A DNA stretch of 64,000 nt from positions 4,278,001 to 4,342,000 of the forward strand of contig NZ_CP066339.1 in assembly GCF_016406125.1 (NCBI RefSeq), written 5' to 3'. This stretch comes from Alicyclobacillus sp. SO9 (GTDB lineage Bacteria; Bacillota; Bacilli; Alicyclobacillales; Alicyclobacillaceae). The notes below the pieces were generated by a model. The model did not search any database, was not told the DNA's origin, and worked only from the letters and a program-made list of their open reading frames with translations. Shown here one piece after another: positions 52,833 to 63,048 of this stretch (positions within the stretch are counted from its first letter, which is position 1; every line of letters starts with the position of its first letter). A program made the position numbers and the translations under genes.

Positions 52833-55800
52833 TCAGTCTTCATGATGCTTTCTTCGCCTTTGCCACCAGAGCAGTAATCCACCCGTCAGTATACTCAGCA
52901 AGCCTCCTGCACCCCATGGCCTCGCCGCAAATCCTGTCACAGGTTTCGTCGCGCCAGGAACCGTCTTTGTCTGCGGTTGAGATTGAGATTGTGTCTGTGG
53001 TTGCGCCTGCAACACAACAAAGTCTGGATCCGTTGTGAACGTGATCACTGCCTTCCCCTGTGTCACCACTGCACTCATAGGAACAAGTTTCCCATTCGCA
53101 ATCTTGTATACCTTGGATTGCGGCGTAATCTCTGCATTTAGCAATGTAAATGTCAGTGGTTTAGATGGGGCATCCTTCGCATCAAAGTTCACTCCATAAG
53201 CCGTAATCACCTTTTGACCCTTTGGAACCAGAGCACTGGGTACCGTTCCGCTAGTGACGTCCATTTGTAACGGCTTCGCAAACGTCCCGGTCGCCACAAC
53301 CAACGTAACATGAGTGTTGCTAGTTCCAGCGCTCAATGTCACGCCGCTGCCTCCTACCACCTGCTTGGTGTCCACCGTTGGGAGAAAACCGGCTGGTGCC
53401 GCAGGTATGACGTACAAGCTCATGTTCTCCGCAACTGTGTCCCCGCTCTTGTCAGTCACTTGCACAGTAAAGCTGTAACTCCCGTTACTTGACGGCGTTC
53501 CGACCAGATTCCCATTGGATTGCAAAATCAGCCCTGTGGGTAAGGAGCCTTTGGTTACAGAGAATGTATAAGGGCTCTCCCCTCCCGCAGCCTGGATGCT
53601 CTGCTCGTAGTCCGTCCCCTGCAAGACACTCGGTAGGGAAGAACCTGTAGTTAGAGAAAGAACAGACAGCGTCTGAACCGTATCTGCAGCAGAAGCCGCA
53701 CTCTCAGCACCCGCACTGACTGTGGTCACGGTCACTTTGTAGCTGGCACCCGCCGTTTCACCCGTCACAGCATAGCTTGTTCCGGTCACCGGGCTGTTGT
53801 TCACTTTTGTCCCATTCACATACACGTTGTATCCGGTCGCTCCGCTCACGGCATTCCATGATTCTGTCCATCCGGATTGCGCTACGCTGCTATGACTCAG
53901 CCCCGTTGGGGCCAAAGCTGCATTCACCGTGACTTTCGCCACACTGCTGGTTGCGGTTGCCGTCTTGTCTCCATCCACACTGCTGTTCGTGTTGGTTGCC
54001 ACTGCGTAGTAGTACGTTGTTCCGACACTCTTCGTAGATGGCGTGTAACTCCCACCAGTCGCTCCCGTGATGGCGGTGCCTCCGCTGTTAGTGTCGGTAG
54101 TGTTGCTATACCACTGGTACGTGACTGTTCCTCCATCACTGACGTTGGCAGCTACCTTCAACGGTGTTGCCATAGGACCTACCGTCACACTCTGCGTCGC
54201 TTGGGGCTGTGTCGTGAAGGTAGGCGTGGCTGCGTTCACCAACGCGTTCACTGTGACTTTCGCCACACTGCTTGTGGCTGTCGCCGTCTTGGCTCCATTC
54301 ACGCTGCTGTTCGTGTTGGTTGCCACTGCGTAGTAATACATCGTACCAGCACCGGTGGTCGGTGGTGTGTAGGTGGCACTGGTTGCTCCGCTAATTGCCG
54401 TACCATCGCTGGTGCTGTTCGTGGTGTTTTTGTACCACTGATACGTCACCGTGCCGCCGTCTGTCACACTTGCTGCGACCGTCAGTGCCGTTGCTGGCGT
54501 GCCTGCCGTCACACTCTGCGTGGCTTGGGGCTCTGTCGTGAAGGTAGGTGTCGCTGCATTCACAAGCGCGTTCACCGTGACCTTCGCCACGCTGCTGGTG
54601 GCTGTCGCCGTCTTCACACCGTTAACGCTGACATTCGTGTTGGTCGCCACTGCGTAGTAGTACGTTGTTCCGGCACTGGCAGTCGCTGGCGTGTAGCTCG
54701 CACTGGTTGCTCCCGTGATAACTGCGCCGCCAGTGGTGCTGTTCGTCGTGTTGCTATACCACTGATACGTTACCGTTCCGCTATCCGTAACTGTCGCTGC
54801 GACCGTCAGTGCCGTTGCTGGCGTGCCTACCGTCACACTCTGTGTGGCTTGCGGTTCCGTCGTGAAGGTCGGTGTCACTGCGTTCACCAGGGCATTCACC
54901 GTGACTTGCGCCACACTACTCGTGGCCACCGCCGTCTTCACTCCAGTCACACCGGTGTTGGTGTTGGTTGCCACAGCATAGTAGTACGTTGTTCCGGCAC
55001 TGGCCGTCGGTGGCGTGTAGCTCGCACTGGTTGCGCCGATAATTGCCGTGCCGCCAGTGTTGCTGTTCTTGGTGTTCTTGTACCACTGATCCGTCACCGT
55101 GCCGCCATCCGTCACACTGGCTGCTACCTTCAAGGCCGTTGCTGACGAACCTGCCGTCACACTCTGTATGGCTTGCGGTTCCGTCGTGAAGGTCGGTGTC
55201 ACTGCGTTCACCAACGCATTGACTATAACTTTCGCTACACTGCTGGTGGCGGTTGCCATCTTGGTACCGTTGACGCTGTTGTTGGTATTTGTCGCAACTG
55301 CGTAGTAATACATAGTCCCCGGACTGGCAGTCGCTGGCGTGTAGCTCGCACTTGTCGCACCCGTAATGGCTGTGCCACCCGTGTTGCTGTTCACGGTGTT
55401 TTTGTACCACTGGTACGTGACTGTGCCGCCATCCGTTACACTGGCCGCTACCTTCAGGGCTGTGGCTGGCGACCCCGCCGTCACACTCTGCGCCGCTTGC
55501 GGTTCCGTCGTGAAGGTCGGTGTCACTGCGTTCACCAGGGCATTCACCGTGACCTTCGCCACGCTGCTGGTTGCGGTAGCTGTCTTGGCTCCGTTGACGC
55601 CATTGTTTGTGTTGGTTGCAACGGCGTAATAATATGTTGTCCCTACACTTGTCGTTGGTGGTGTGTAGCTCGCACTGGTTGCTCCCGTAATGGCTGTGCC
55701 ACCCGTGTTGCTGTTCTTGGTGTTCTTGTACCACTGGTACGTGACTGTGCCGCCATCCGTTACACTGGCCGCTACCTTCAGGGCTGTGGCTGGCGACCCC

Positions 55801-58800
55801 GCCGTCACACTCTGCGTCGCTTGTGGCTCTGTCGTGAAGGTAGGTGTCGCTGCGTTCACCAGCGCGTTCACCGTGACCTTCGCCACGCTGCTGGTTGCGG
55901 TAGCTGTCTTGGCTCCGTTGACGCCATTGTTTGTGTTGGTTGCAACGGCGTAATAATATGTTGTCCCTACACTTGTCGTTGGTGGTGTGTAGCTCGCACT
56001 CGTCGCACCCGTAATGGCTGTGCCACCTGTGTTGCTGTTCACGGTGTTTTTGTACCACTGATACGTGACTGCCCCGCCATCCGTCACACTGGCCGCTACC
56101 GTCAACGCCGTTGAGGCAGAACCTGCCGGCACAGTCTGTGTGGCCTGGGGCTCCGTCGTGAAGGTCGGTGTCACTGCGTTCACCAGGGCATTCACCGTGA
56201 CCTTCGCCACGCTGCTGGTTGCGGTAGCTGTCTTGGCTCCGTTGACGCCATTGTTTGTGTTGGTTGCAACGGCGTAATAATATGTTGTCCCTACACTTGT
56301 CGTTGGTGGTGTGTAGCTCGCACTGGTTGCTCCCGTAATGGCTGTGCCACCCGTGTTGCTGTTCTTGGTGTTCTTGTACCACTGATACGTGACTGTGCCG
56401 CCATCACTGACGCTGGCTGCTACCTTCAACGGTGTTGCAGTAGAACCTGCTGTCACACTCTCTGTCGCTTGTGGCTCTGTCGTGAAGGTAGGTGTCGCTG
56501 CGTTCACCAGCGCGTTCACGGTGACTTTCGCCACGCTACTGGTTGCGGTGGCGGTCTTGGCTCCGTTGACGCCATTGTTTGTGTTGGTTGCCACAGCGTA
56601 GTAATACATCGTACCAGCACTGGCAGTCGCTGGCGTGTAGCTCGCATTGGTTGCTCCCGTGATGGCTGTGCCTCCAGTGGTACTGTTTGTCGTGTTCTTG
56701 TACCACTGGTACGTCACGGCTCCGCCATCACTGACACTGGCTGCTACCTTCAAGGCCGCGGCCGGCGAGCCAGCCGTCACACTCTGCGTCGCTTGGGGCT
56801 CTGTCGTAAAGCTTGGTTTCACTGCGTTCACCAGCGCGTTCACGGTTACGGTAGCCACAGTACTGGTGGCCACCGCCGTCTTTGCTCCATCCACGCTGTT
56901 GTTGGTATTTTTCGCCACCGCGTAGTAGTACGTTGTTCCGACACTAGCCGTCGCTGGCGTGTAGCTCGCACTCGTCGCTCCCGTGATAGCTGTGCCGCCA
57001 GTGGTACTGTTTGTCGTGTTCTTGTACCACTGGTACGTGACTGTGCCGCCATCACTGACGCTGGCTGCTACCTTCAAGGCCGCGGCCGGCGAGCCAGCCG
57101 TCACACTCTGTGCCGCTTGAGGCTCTGTCGTGAAGGTCGGTGTCGCAGCATTCACCAGCGCATTGACTGTGACTGCAGCCACACTACTCGTGGCTGTTGC
57201 TGTCTTGGCTCCATTCACGCTGCTGTTCGTGTTCGTTGCCACTGCGTAATAGTACGTCGTTCCCGCACTCGTCGTCGCTGGCGTGTAGCTCGCACTGGTC
57301 GCTCCCGTGATAGCTGTGCCGCCAGTGGTGCTGTTGCTACCATTGCTATACCACTGATACGTGACTGTGCCGCCATCACTGACGCTGGCTGCTACCTTCA
57401 AGCCTGCGGCCGGCGATCCCGCCGTCACACTCTGCGTCGCTTGTGGCTCTGTGCTAAAGGTCGGCGTGGCTGCGTTCACCAACGCGTTCACTATGACAGT
57501 AGCCACACTACTAATGGCCGTCGCCGTCTTGGCCCCATTCACACTATTATTCGTGTTGGTCGCCACCGCGTAGTAATACGTTGTCCCCGCACTGGCAGTC
57601 GCTGGTGTGTAGCTCGCACTGGTTGCTCCGCTAATAGCTGTGCCGCCAGTGGTACTGTTAGTAGTGTTGCTATACCACTGGTACGTCACGTTTCCACCGT
57701 CCGTCACACTGGCCGCTACCTTCAACACCGTTGCAGCAGAACCTGCCGTCACACTCTGCGTCGCTTGTGGCTCTGTGCTAAAGGTCGGTGTTGCTGCGTT
57801 CACTAGAGGTGCCCATTTGGCGTACAGCGTCACATTCCCGGTAATCGCAGTACTAAACGAAAACTGAGTCTGCAGCGTCGAATCCGTATACCATCCTCCA
57901 AACACCGCTCCTGCTTTCGTCGGATTTGTCGGTGCAATGGCATAACTGTCATAGGCTACTGTTTCTGACGTCACGCTGCTCCCACCGTTGCTATTAAAGG
58001 CGACCGTGTACTGTTGAGGCGTCCATTTGGCATACAGCGTTACGCTTCCGGTAATCGGTGTACTAAAGGAAAATTGATTTTTGAAAGTTGAATCCGTATA
58101 CCATCCTGCGAACACAAACCCTGTTTTCGTCGGATTGGTCGGCTGTGTCGGGGTTTTCTCGTACGCCACCAATTGGTACGAGACTTGGGTGCCTCCGTTA
58201 CTGTTGAAGTTTACCGTGTACTCCTGAGGCGTCCACTTGGCATACAGCGTCACGGCGCCAGTAATTGGTGTACCAAAGGAGAACTGGTTTTGCAGGGTTG
58301 AATCCGTGTACCACCCCTGAAACACCGCTCCGGTTTTCGTTGGAGCTGTCGGATCTGTCGCATAACCATCGTACGCCACCGATTCTGACGTCACACTGCT
58401 ACCCCCGTTGCTATTAAAGGTAACCGTGTATTCTGCGGGCGTCCACTTTGCGTACAGCGTCACGTTCCCGGTAATCGCAGTACTGAACGAGAACGGGGTT
58501 TGCAAAGTTGAATCCGTGTACCATCCTCCGAACACCGATCCCGTTTTCGTCGGATTGGTCGGCGCAGTTGCGTCTGTACCGTAAGGCACCAATTGATACG
58601 AAACTTGGCTACCGCCATTACTATTGAAGTTTACCGTGTACTCCTGAGGCGTCCATTTGGCATACAGCGTCACGTTCCCGGTAATCGCAGTACTAAACGA
58701 AAACTGGTTTTGGAACGTCGAATCCGTATACCATCCTCCGAACACCCATCCGGTTTTCGTCGGGTTTGTCGGTGCTGTGGCATTCCCGTTGTACGCTACA

Positions 58801-61800
58801 GATTCTGACGTCACGCTGCTACCCCCATTGCTATTGAAGCTTACTGTGTAGTGTTGAGGGGTCCACTTTGCATACAGTGTTTCGTTGCCGGTAATCGCAG
58901 TCGTGAACGAGAACGGGGTTTGCAGGGTCGAGTCCGTGTACCAACCTCCGAACACCGATCCCGCTTTCGTCGGATTGGTCGGCGCAGTTGCGGTTCCGTC
59001 GTAGGGCACCAATTGGTACTGAACTTGACTGCCGCCGTTACTGTTGAAGTTTACCGTATACTCTTGCGGTGTCCATTTCGCATATAACGTGATGCTCCCG
59101 GTGACTGGCGTGCCAAAGGAGAACGGGTTTTGTAAAGTCGAATCCGTGTACCACCCCTGAAATACCGCCCCGGTCTTCGTCGGGTTTTTTGGCGCCGTGG
59201 CATAACTATCATAAGCTACCGATTCTGACGTCACACTGCTACCCCCGTTGCTATTAAAGGTAACCGTGTACTGTTGGGGCGTCCACTTTGCATACAGCGT
59301 CACGCTGCTAGTAATCGGAGTCGTGAACGAGAAGGCGTTCTGCAAAGTCGAATCCGTATACCACCCTGCGAACACTGACTCCGCCTTCGTCGGGTTCGTC
59401 GGCGCTGTCGCATCGCTACCGTAGGGCACCAATTGGTACTGGACTTGGCTGCCGCCGTTGCTATTGAAGTTCACCGTGTACTCTTGCGGCGTCCACTTCG
59501 CATACAGCGTGATGTTCCCCGTTATCAGCGTCCCAAACGAAAACTGATTTTGCAGGGTTGAGTCTGTGTACCACCCTGCGAACACTGACCCTGTTTTCGT
59601 TGGATTCGTCGGATTCGTCGCAGTCCCATCGTACGCCACCGATTCTGACGTCACGCTGCTACCCCCGTTGCTGTCGAAAGTGACAGTGTACTGTTGAGGC
59701 GTCCACTTTGCATACAGCGTCAGACTGCTTGTAATCGGAGTCGTGAACGAGAAGGCGTTCTGCAAAGTCGAATCCGTATACCACCCCGCGAACACTGAGC
59801 CCGTTCTCGTCGGATTCGTCGGCACTGTCGCGTCTTGCCCGTACGGCACCAATTGGTACTGGACTTGGCTGCCGCCATTGCTAATAAAATTCACCGTGTG
59901 CTCTTGCGGCGTCCACTTCGCATACAGCGTGATGTTCCCCGTTATCAGCGTCCCAAACGAAAACTGATTTTGCAGGGTTGAGTCTGTGTACCACCCTGTG
60001 AACACGTACCCTGTTTTCGTCGGGTTGGTCGGCTGCGTCGCAGTGCCATCGTACGCCACCGATTCCGACGACACACTGCTACCCCCATTGCTGTTGAAGG
60101 TAACCGTGTACTCTGCGGGCGTCCACTTTGCATACAGAGTCAGACTGCCGGTAATCTGAGTCATGAACGAGAAGGCGTTTTGCAAGGTCGAATCCGTATA
60201 CCACCCGGCGAACACTGACCCTGTTCTCGTGGGATTCGTCGGCGCTGTCGCGTCTTGCCCGTATGGCACCAATTGGTACTGAACCTGGCTGCCGCCATTG
60301 CTGTTGAAGTTCACCGTGTACTCCTGAGGTGTCCACTTCGCATACAGCGTGATGTTCCCCGTAACCGGCGTCCCAAAGGAGAATGGATTTTGCAAACTCG
60401 CGTCCGTATACCACCCTGCGAACACATACCCAGTCTTCGTCGGGTTTGTCGGCTGCGTCGCATAGCTATCGTACGCAACAGATTCTGACGACACGCTGCT
60501 GCCCCCGTTGCTGTCAAAGGTCACCGTGTTTTTAGCCAGCACATATTCTTCAATGGATCCCGAGGGAGAACTAGTGCTAGACGACAAGTTGGTGACAAAT
60601 AGGTCCCCGGCACTATCTATGGCAATACCCACTGGGTTGCTTAGCCCTGCTCCGTTCGTGACGTTGACCCAGGTCGTGCTCCCATTCGGACGTTCATACA
60701 GTGTGTTATTGCTATGATTGACCACGAACACGTTTCCGGCACCATCTACCCGAATTCCGACCGGGTCACTGAACCCCGCACCGTTTGTGATATTGACCCA
60801 GGTCGTGCTTCCACTCGGGAGTTCGTACACTGCACTATCTGCGGGACGGGTCAAAAACACGTCACCCTTACTGTCCACGGCAACACGGCCATTCACATTT
60901 TGTCCGAATGAAGAGCTAAGGGGCGTAATCGTCGCGCTGCCAATATGGTTCTCGATAACAACACCATTGTAACTGGCCCATGTGTAAAAGTTGCCTGAAC
61001 CATCTAAGGCACTCCCTTCTGGAGCAATGTACGATGTTAAATCTAACATGAGCTTCCAAGTGGTACTTCCACTCTTCAGTTCCTCAATCGTGTTGCTATT
61101 ATGGTTCGTGACAAACAGGTCTCCCGCACTATCCACAGCGATGCCCATTGGACCATTGAAGGATCCCCCGTACGTGATGTCATTCCAACTCGTGCTCCCG
61201 CTCTTCAGTTCCTGAATCGTGCTATTCGTGCCGGGGATCGAGTTCGTGACAAACACGTCTCCTGCACTATCCACGGCAATGGCATAGGGATGAGTAAATG
61301 ACCCACCATCGGTGATGTTCACCCACCGTCCAGGCGGTAGTGTGCCTGTGGGGGGCAAGGTATGGACACTGTTGACCGCAGACTGGGCGCTTTCACCAGC
61401 CGCGTTCACCGCGGTCACCGTCATCTGATACACGGTGGATGGTTGCTCGCCCGTCACAGTGTAACTCGTCGTGGTCACTGGGCTGGTGTTCACCTTCGTG
61501 CCGCCCACGTACACGTTGTAGCTTGTCGCCCCAACCACGGCACTCCACGATTCGGTCCAGCCTGTAGCGGTCACACTGCTGTGGCTGAGGCCCGTCGGGG
61601 CACTAGGGGGCACCACATATTCGGAAACCGTATTTGATCCTGAGTTGGTGACAAACAGGTCTCCCGCACTATCCACGACTATGCCGGTAGGCGAACTCAG
61701 CGAGCCTCCATTGGTGATATCCGTCCAGGTCGTGCTCCCATGCGCTCGCTCCTCAAGAGTATTGGTGTTGACATTAGTCACAAACAGGTCTCCTGCACTA

Positions 61801-62540
61801 TCCACGGCTATGCCGGCAGGCTGGCTAGAAGAAACCCCATTCGTGATATCCGTCCAGGTCGTGCTTCCATTTGCTCGCTCTAGAATGGTCTTGTTGGCCA
61901 TGTTGGTCACGAACAGGTCTCCTGCACTATCCACGGCTATGCCGGTCGGAGAAGAAAACGACCCGCCATTCGTGATATTCGTCCACGTCGTGCTCCCACT
62001 CGTCCGCTCCAGAATGGTATTGCTTTGTGCATTGGTTATGAACAGGTCTCCCGCGCTATCCACGGCTATGCCGTCAGGCCAGGAAAACCCCGCTTCACCC
62101 AGGATATCCGTCCAGGTCGTGCTCCCACTCGCTCGCTCCAAAATGATGTTGTTGCCCGCGTTGGTCACAAACAGGTCTCCTGCGCTGTCCACGGCTATGC
62201 CGTCAGGCGAAGAAAACGCCCCACCATTGCTAATATTCATCCAGGTCGTGCTCCCACTCGCTCGCTCCGAAATGGTGCCACTACCCGAGTTGGCCACAAA
62301 CAGGTCTCCCGCACTGTCCATGGCTATCCCTTCAGGCGAAGAAAACGCCCCCCCGTTGGTGACATTCACCCAAGTCCCTGTAGTGGCCGCAAGCGCCCGG
62401 GTATTTTGCATTGGCACCAGTGTCAACCATGAGAGAGGGGTCATGACAATGAAGGCAATCAGTGACTTTCTTAAACGGTTGCGCTCACCTCTGGCTTCCA
62501 GCGGCATCTTCTTTTTTCTTGACCCATGTTTTTTCCCCAC
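52833..62540 (-). CDS. Giant multi-repeat cell-surface protein (3235 residues)
   Basis: GTG 62540 start with AAAAGG upstream. A basic N-terminus and signal helix end near TRALAA (about residue 51). Domains in order: six NHL-type blades (GIAVDSAGDLFVTN repeats, ~55-300); fibronectin III (~305-395); six more blades (~400-665); thirteen 70-residue InlB-B/Listeria-Bacteroides repeats ending LYAKW (~670-1580); twelve 108-residue Ig-like repeats with VTYQWY (~1580-2870); fibronectin III (~2870-2960); a putative-Ig domain (~2965-3050); a Thr/Gln-rich tail; and a C-terminal helix (LLSILTGGLLLWW) with RRRKHHED. KPVTGF before the helix resembles a degenerate sortase motif. It is probably a wall- or membrane-anchored adhesin or sugar/partner-binding protein; ligand unknown. 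Confidence 0.9.
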   Translation of the reverse strand: MGKKHGSRKKKMPLEARGERNRLRKSLIAFIVMTPLSWLTLVPMQNTRALAATTGTWVNVTNGGAFSSPEGIAMDSAGDLFVANSGSGTISERASGSTTWMNISNGGAFSSPDGIAVDSAGDLFVTNAGNNIILERASGSTTWTDILGEAGFSWPDGIAVDSAGDLFITNAQSNTILERTSGSTTWTNITNGGSFSSPTGIAVDSAGDLFVTNMANKTILERANGSTTWTDITNGVSSSQPAGIAVDSAGDLFVTNVNTNTLEERAHGSTTWTDITNGGSLSSPTGIVVDSAGDLFVTNSGSNTVSEYVVPPSAPTGLSHSSVTATGWTESWSAVVGATSYNVYVGGTKVNTSPVTTTSYTVTGEQPSTVYQMTVTAVNAAGESAQSAVNSVHTLPPTGTLPPGRWVNITDGGSFTHPYAIAVDSAGDVFVTNSIPGTNSTIQELKSGSTSWNDITYGGSFNGPMGIAVDSAGDLFVTNHNSNTIEELKSGSTTWKLMLDLTSYIAPEGSALDGSGNFYTWASYNGVVIENHIGSATITPLSSSFGQNVNGRVAVDSKGDVFLTRPADSAVYELPSGSTTWVNITNGAGFSDPVGIRVDGAGNVFVVNHSNNTLYERPNGSTTWVNVTNGAGLSNPVGIAIDSAGDLFVTNLSSSTSSPSGSIEEYVLAKNTVTFDSNGGSSVSSESVAYDSYATQPTNPTKTGYVFAGWYTDASLQNPFSFGTPVTGNITLYAKWTPQEYTVNFNSNGGSQVQYQLVPYGQDATAPTNPTRTGSVFAGWYTDSTLQNAFSFMTQITGSLTLYAKWTPAEYTVTFNSNGGSSVSSESVAYDGTATQPTNPTKTGYVFTGWYTDSTLQNQFSFGTLITGNITLYAKWTPQEHTVNFISNGGSQVQYQLVPYGQDATVPTNPTRTGSVFAGWYTDSTLQNAFSFTTPITSSLTLYAKWTPQQYTVTFDSNGGSSVTSESVAYDGTATNPTNPTKTGSVFAGWYTDSTLQNQFSFGTLITGNITLYAKWTPQEYTVNFNSNGGSQVQYQLVPYGSDATAPTNPTKAESVFAGWYTDSTLQNAFSFTTPITSSVTLYAKWTPQQYTVTFNSNGGSSVTSESVAYDSYATAPKNPTKTGAVFQGWYTDSTLQNPFSFGTPVTGSITLYAKWTPQEYTVNFNSNGGSQVQYQLVPYDGTATAPTNPTKAGSVFGGWYTDSTLQTPFSFTTAITGNETLYAKWTPQHYTVSFNSNGGSSVTSESVAYNGNATAPTNPTKTGWVFGGWYTDSTFQNQFSFSTAITGNVTLYAKWTPQEYTVNFNSNGGSQVSYQLVPYGTDATAPTNPTKTGSVFGGWYTDSTLQTPFSFSTAITGNVTLYAKWTPAEYTVTFNSNGGSSVTSESVAYDGYATDPTAPTKTGAVFQGWYTDSTLQNQFSFGTPITGAVTLYAKWTPQEYTVNFNSNGGTQVSYQLVAYEKTPTQPTNPTKTGFVFAGWYTDSTFKNQFSFSTPITGSVTLYAKWTPQQYTVAFNSNGGSSVTSETVAYDSYAIAPTNPTKAGAVFGGWYTDSTLQTQFSFSTAITGNVTLYAKWAPLVNAATPTFSTEPQATQSVTAGSAATVLKVAASVTDGGNVTYQWYSNTTNSTTGGTAISGATSASYTPATASAGTTYYYAVATNTNNSVNGAKTATAISSVATVIVNALVNAATPTFSTEPQATQSVTAGSPAAGLKVAASVSDGGTVTYQWYSNGSNSTTGGTAITGATSASYTPATTSAGTTYYYAVATNTNSSVNGAKTATATSSVAAVTVNALVNAATPTFTTEPQAAQSVTAGSPAAALKVAASVSDGGTVTYQWYKNTTNSTTGGTAITGATSASYTPATASVGTTYYYAVAKNTNNSVDGAKTAVATSTVATVTVNALVNAVKPSFTTEPQATQSVTAGSPAAALKVAASVSDGGAVTYQWYKNTTNSTTGGTAITGATNASYTPATASAGTMYYYAVATNTNNGVNGAKTATATSSVAKVTVNALVNAATPTFTTEPQATESVTAGSTATPLKVAASVSDGGTVTYQWYKNTKNSNTGGTAITGATSASYTPPTTSVGTTYYYAVATNTNNGVNGAKTATATSSVAKVTVNALVNAVTPTFTTEPQATQTVPAGSASTALTVAASVTDGGAVTYQWYKNTVNSNTGGTAITGATSASYTPPTTSVGTTYYYAVATNTNNGVNGAKTATATSSVAKVTVNALVNAATPTFTTEPQATQSVTAGSPATALKVAASVTDGGTVTYQWYKNTKNSNTGGTAITGATSASYTPPTTSVGTTYYYAVATNTNNGVNGAKTATATSSVAKVTVNALVNAVTPTFTTEPQAAQSVTAGSPATALKVAASVTDGGTVTYQWYKNTVNSNTGGTAITGATSASYTPATASPGTMYYYAVATNTNNSVNGTKMATATSSVAKVIVNALVNAVTPTFTTEPQAIQSVTAGSSATALKVAASVTDGGTVTDQWYKNTKNSNTGGTAIIGATSASYTPPTASAGTTYYYAVATNTNTGVTGVKTAVATSSVAQVTVNALVNAVTPTFTTEPQATQSVTVGTPATALTVAATVTDSGTVTYQWYSNTTNSTTGGAVITGATSASYTPATASAGTTYYYAVATNTNVSVNGVKTATATSSVAKVTVNALVNAATPTFTTEPQATQSVTAGTPATALTVAASVTDGGTVTYQWYKNTTNSTSDGTAISGATSATYTPPTTGAGTMYYYAVATNTNSSVNGAKTATATSSVAKVTVNALVNAATPTFTTQPQATQSVTVGPMATPLKVAANVSDGGTVTYQWYSNTTDTNSGGTAITGATGGSYTPSTKSVGTTYYYAVATNTNSSVDGDKTATATSSVAKVTVNAALAPTGLSHSSVAQSGWTESWNAVSGATGYNVYVNGTKVNNSPVTGTSYAVTGETAGASYKVTVTTVSAGAESAASAADTVQTLSVLSLTTGSSLPSVLQGTDYEQSIQAAGGESPYTFSVTKGSLPTGLILQSNGNLVGTPSSNGSYSFTVQVTDKSGDTVAENMSLYVIPAAPAGFLPTVDTKQVVGGSGVTLSAGTSNTHVTLVVATGTFAKPLQMDVTSGTVPSALVPKGQKVITAYGVNFDAKDAPSKPLTFTLLNAEITPQSKVYKIANGKLVPMSAVVTQGKAVITFTTDPDFVVLQAQPQTQSQSQPQTKTVPGATKPVTGFAARPWGAGGLLSILTGGLLLWWQRRRKHHED
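53930..57815 (-). repeat. Twelve tandem 324-bp units encoding 108-residue Ig-like domains
   Basis: Each unit encodes NAATPTFTTEPQATQSVTAG, a VTYQWY core and YYYAVATNTN. Unit length is constant (12 x 324 = 3888 bp), and neighbouring units are nearly identical at DNA level, e.g. around 55500-55960. This points to recent amplification by unequal crossing over and is a risk for assembly collapse. Confidence 0.88.
57808..60535 (-). repeat. Thirteen tandem 210-bp units in alternating pairs
   Basis: Units of exactly 70 codons ending ITLYAKW. Two types alternate: one with SSVTSESVAYD, the other with SQVQYQLVPYG, so the real period is 420 bp (six pairs plus one). Period markers on the plus strand recur at 58021, 58441, 58861, 59281, 59701 and 60121, exactly 420 apart. 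Confidence 0.88.
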
Positions 62541-62618
62541 GAATACCTTTTCCCCTTTTCCCTACATGCGGCGATAGCCGGTCGAATGCGCACGCACAAT
62601 ACAATCCAAGCAGCGCCC

Positions 62619-62732
62619 TTCTATGCTGACTGCGCTAACTTTCTATGTCTGACTGCGCCAACTTCCTATGTCTGACTGCGCTAACTTTCTATGTCTGAGT
62701 GCACTAATTCTCTATGTCTGCCTGTCCTAAAA
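62619..62732. repeat. Five tandem 23-bp repeats upstream of the giant gene
   Basis: Unit TTCTATGTCTGACTGCGCT followed by AACT; copies start at 62619 (22 bp), 62641, 62664, 62687 and 62710, the last two diverged. They lie about 80 bases upstream of the giant gene start, where its promoter is expected. Spacerless, so not a CRISPR array. Confidence 0.85.
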
Positions 62733-63048
62733 CGCATGCACTCATCCAGACTTCGCCCCATTTGATATACCTGCTAGACTGAACATTTCCGCCGTCAACC
62801 TACATTGTTTACGAAGTCTACCGATTGACCCCGCAGAATCGATGTCATTATACAAAACCGCCTCTAAACAAATTCTCAACAAAAAATCGCCATGTCAGGC
62901 CCGCAATGTTGTGATACAAGCGTTTACCCTGCCAAGACGACAATTGTCTTAGTGAAATTTTCTATTTGAAGACCAATAATGCTGTCATTATTTGCGGCCC
63001 CAGTTGATATCAGAGTTGCGAGTAAAAACAACCGTAAACTCCTAGGTG
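62733..63048. other. Intergenic region between permease and giant gene
   Basis: No gene seen. A weak AT-rich hairpin (AATAATG 62975-62981 with CATTATT 62986-62992) could mark the end of the permease transcript. No confident promoter. Confidence 0.35.

Noticed and set aside
53877-57806. Long plus-strand open frames (53877-55145, 55173-56114, 56469-57806) rich in Arg, His and Cys, and a minus-strand frame 54916-56382
   Set aside because: They are mirror or shifted frames of the tandem repeats in the giant gene: they have the same 324-bp period, atypical composition and no ribosome sites.
62619-62732. CRISPR array
   Set aside because: Units are contiguous, 23 bp, with no spacers and no cas genes nearby.
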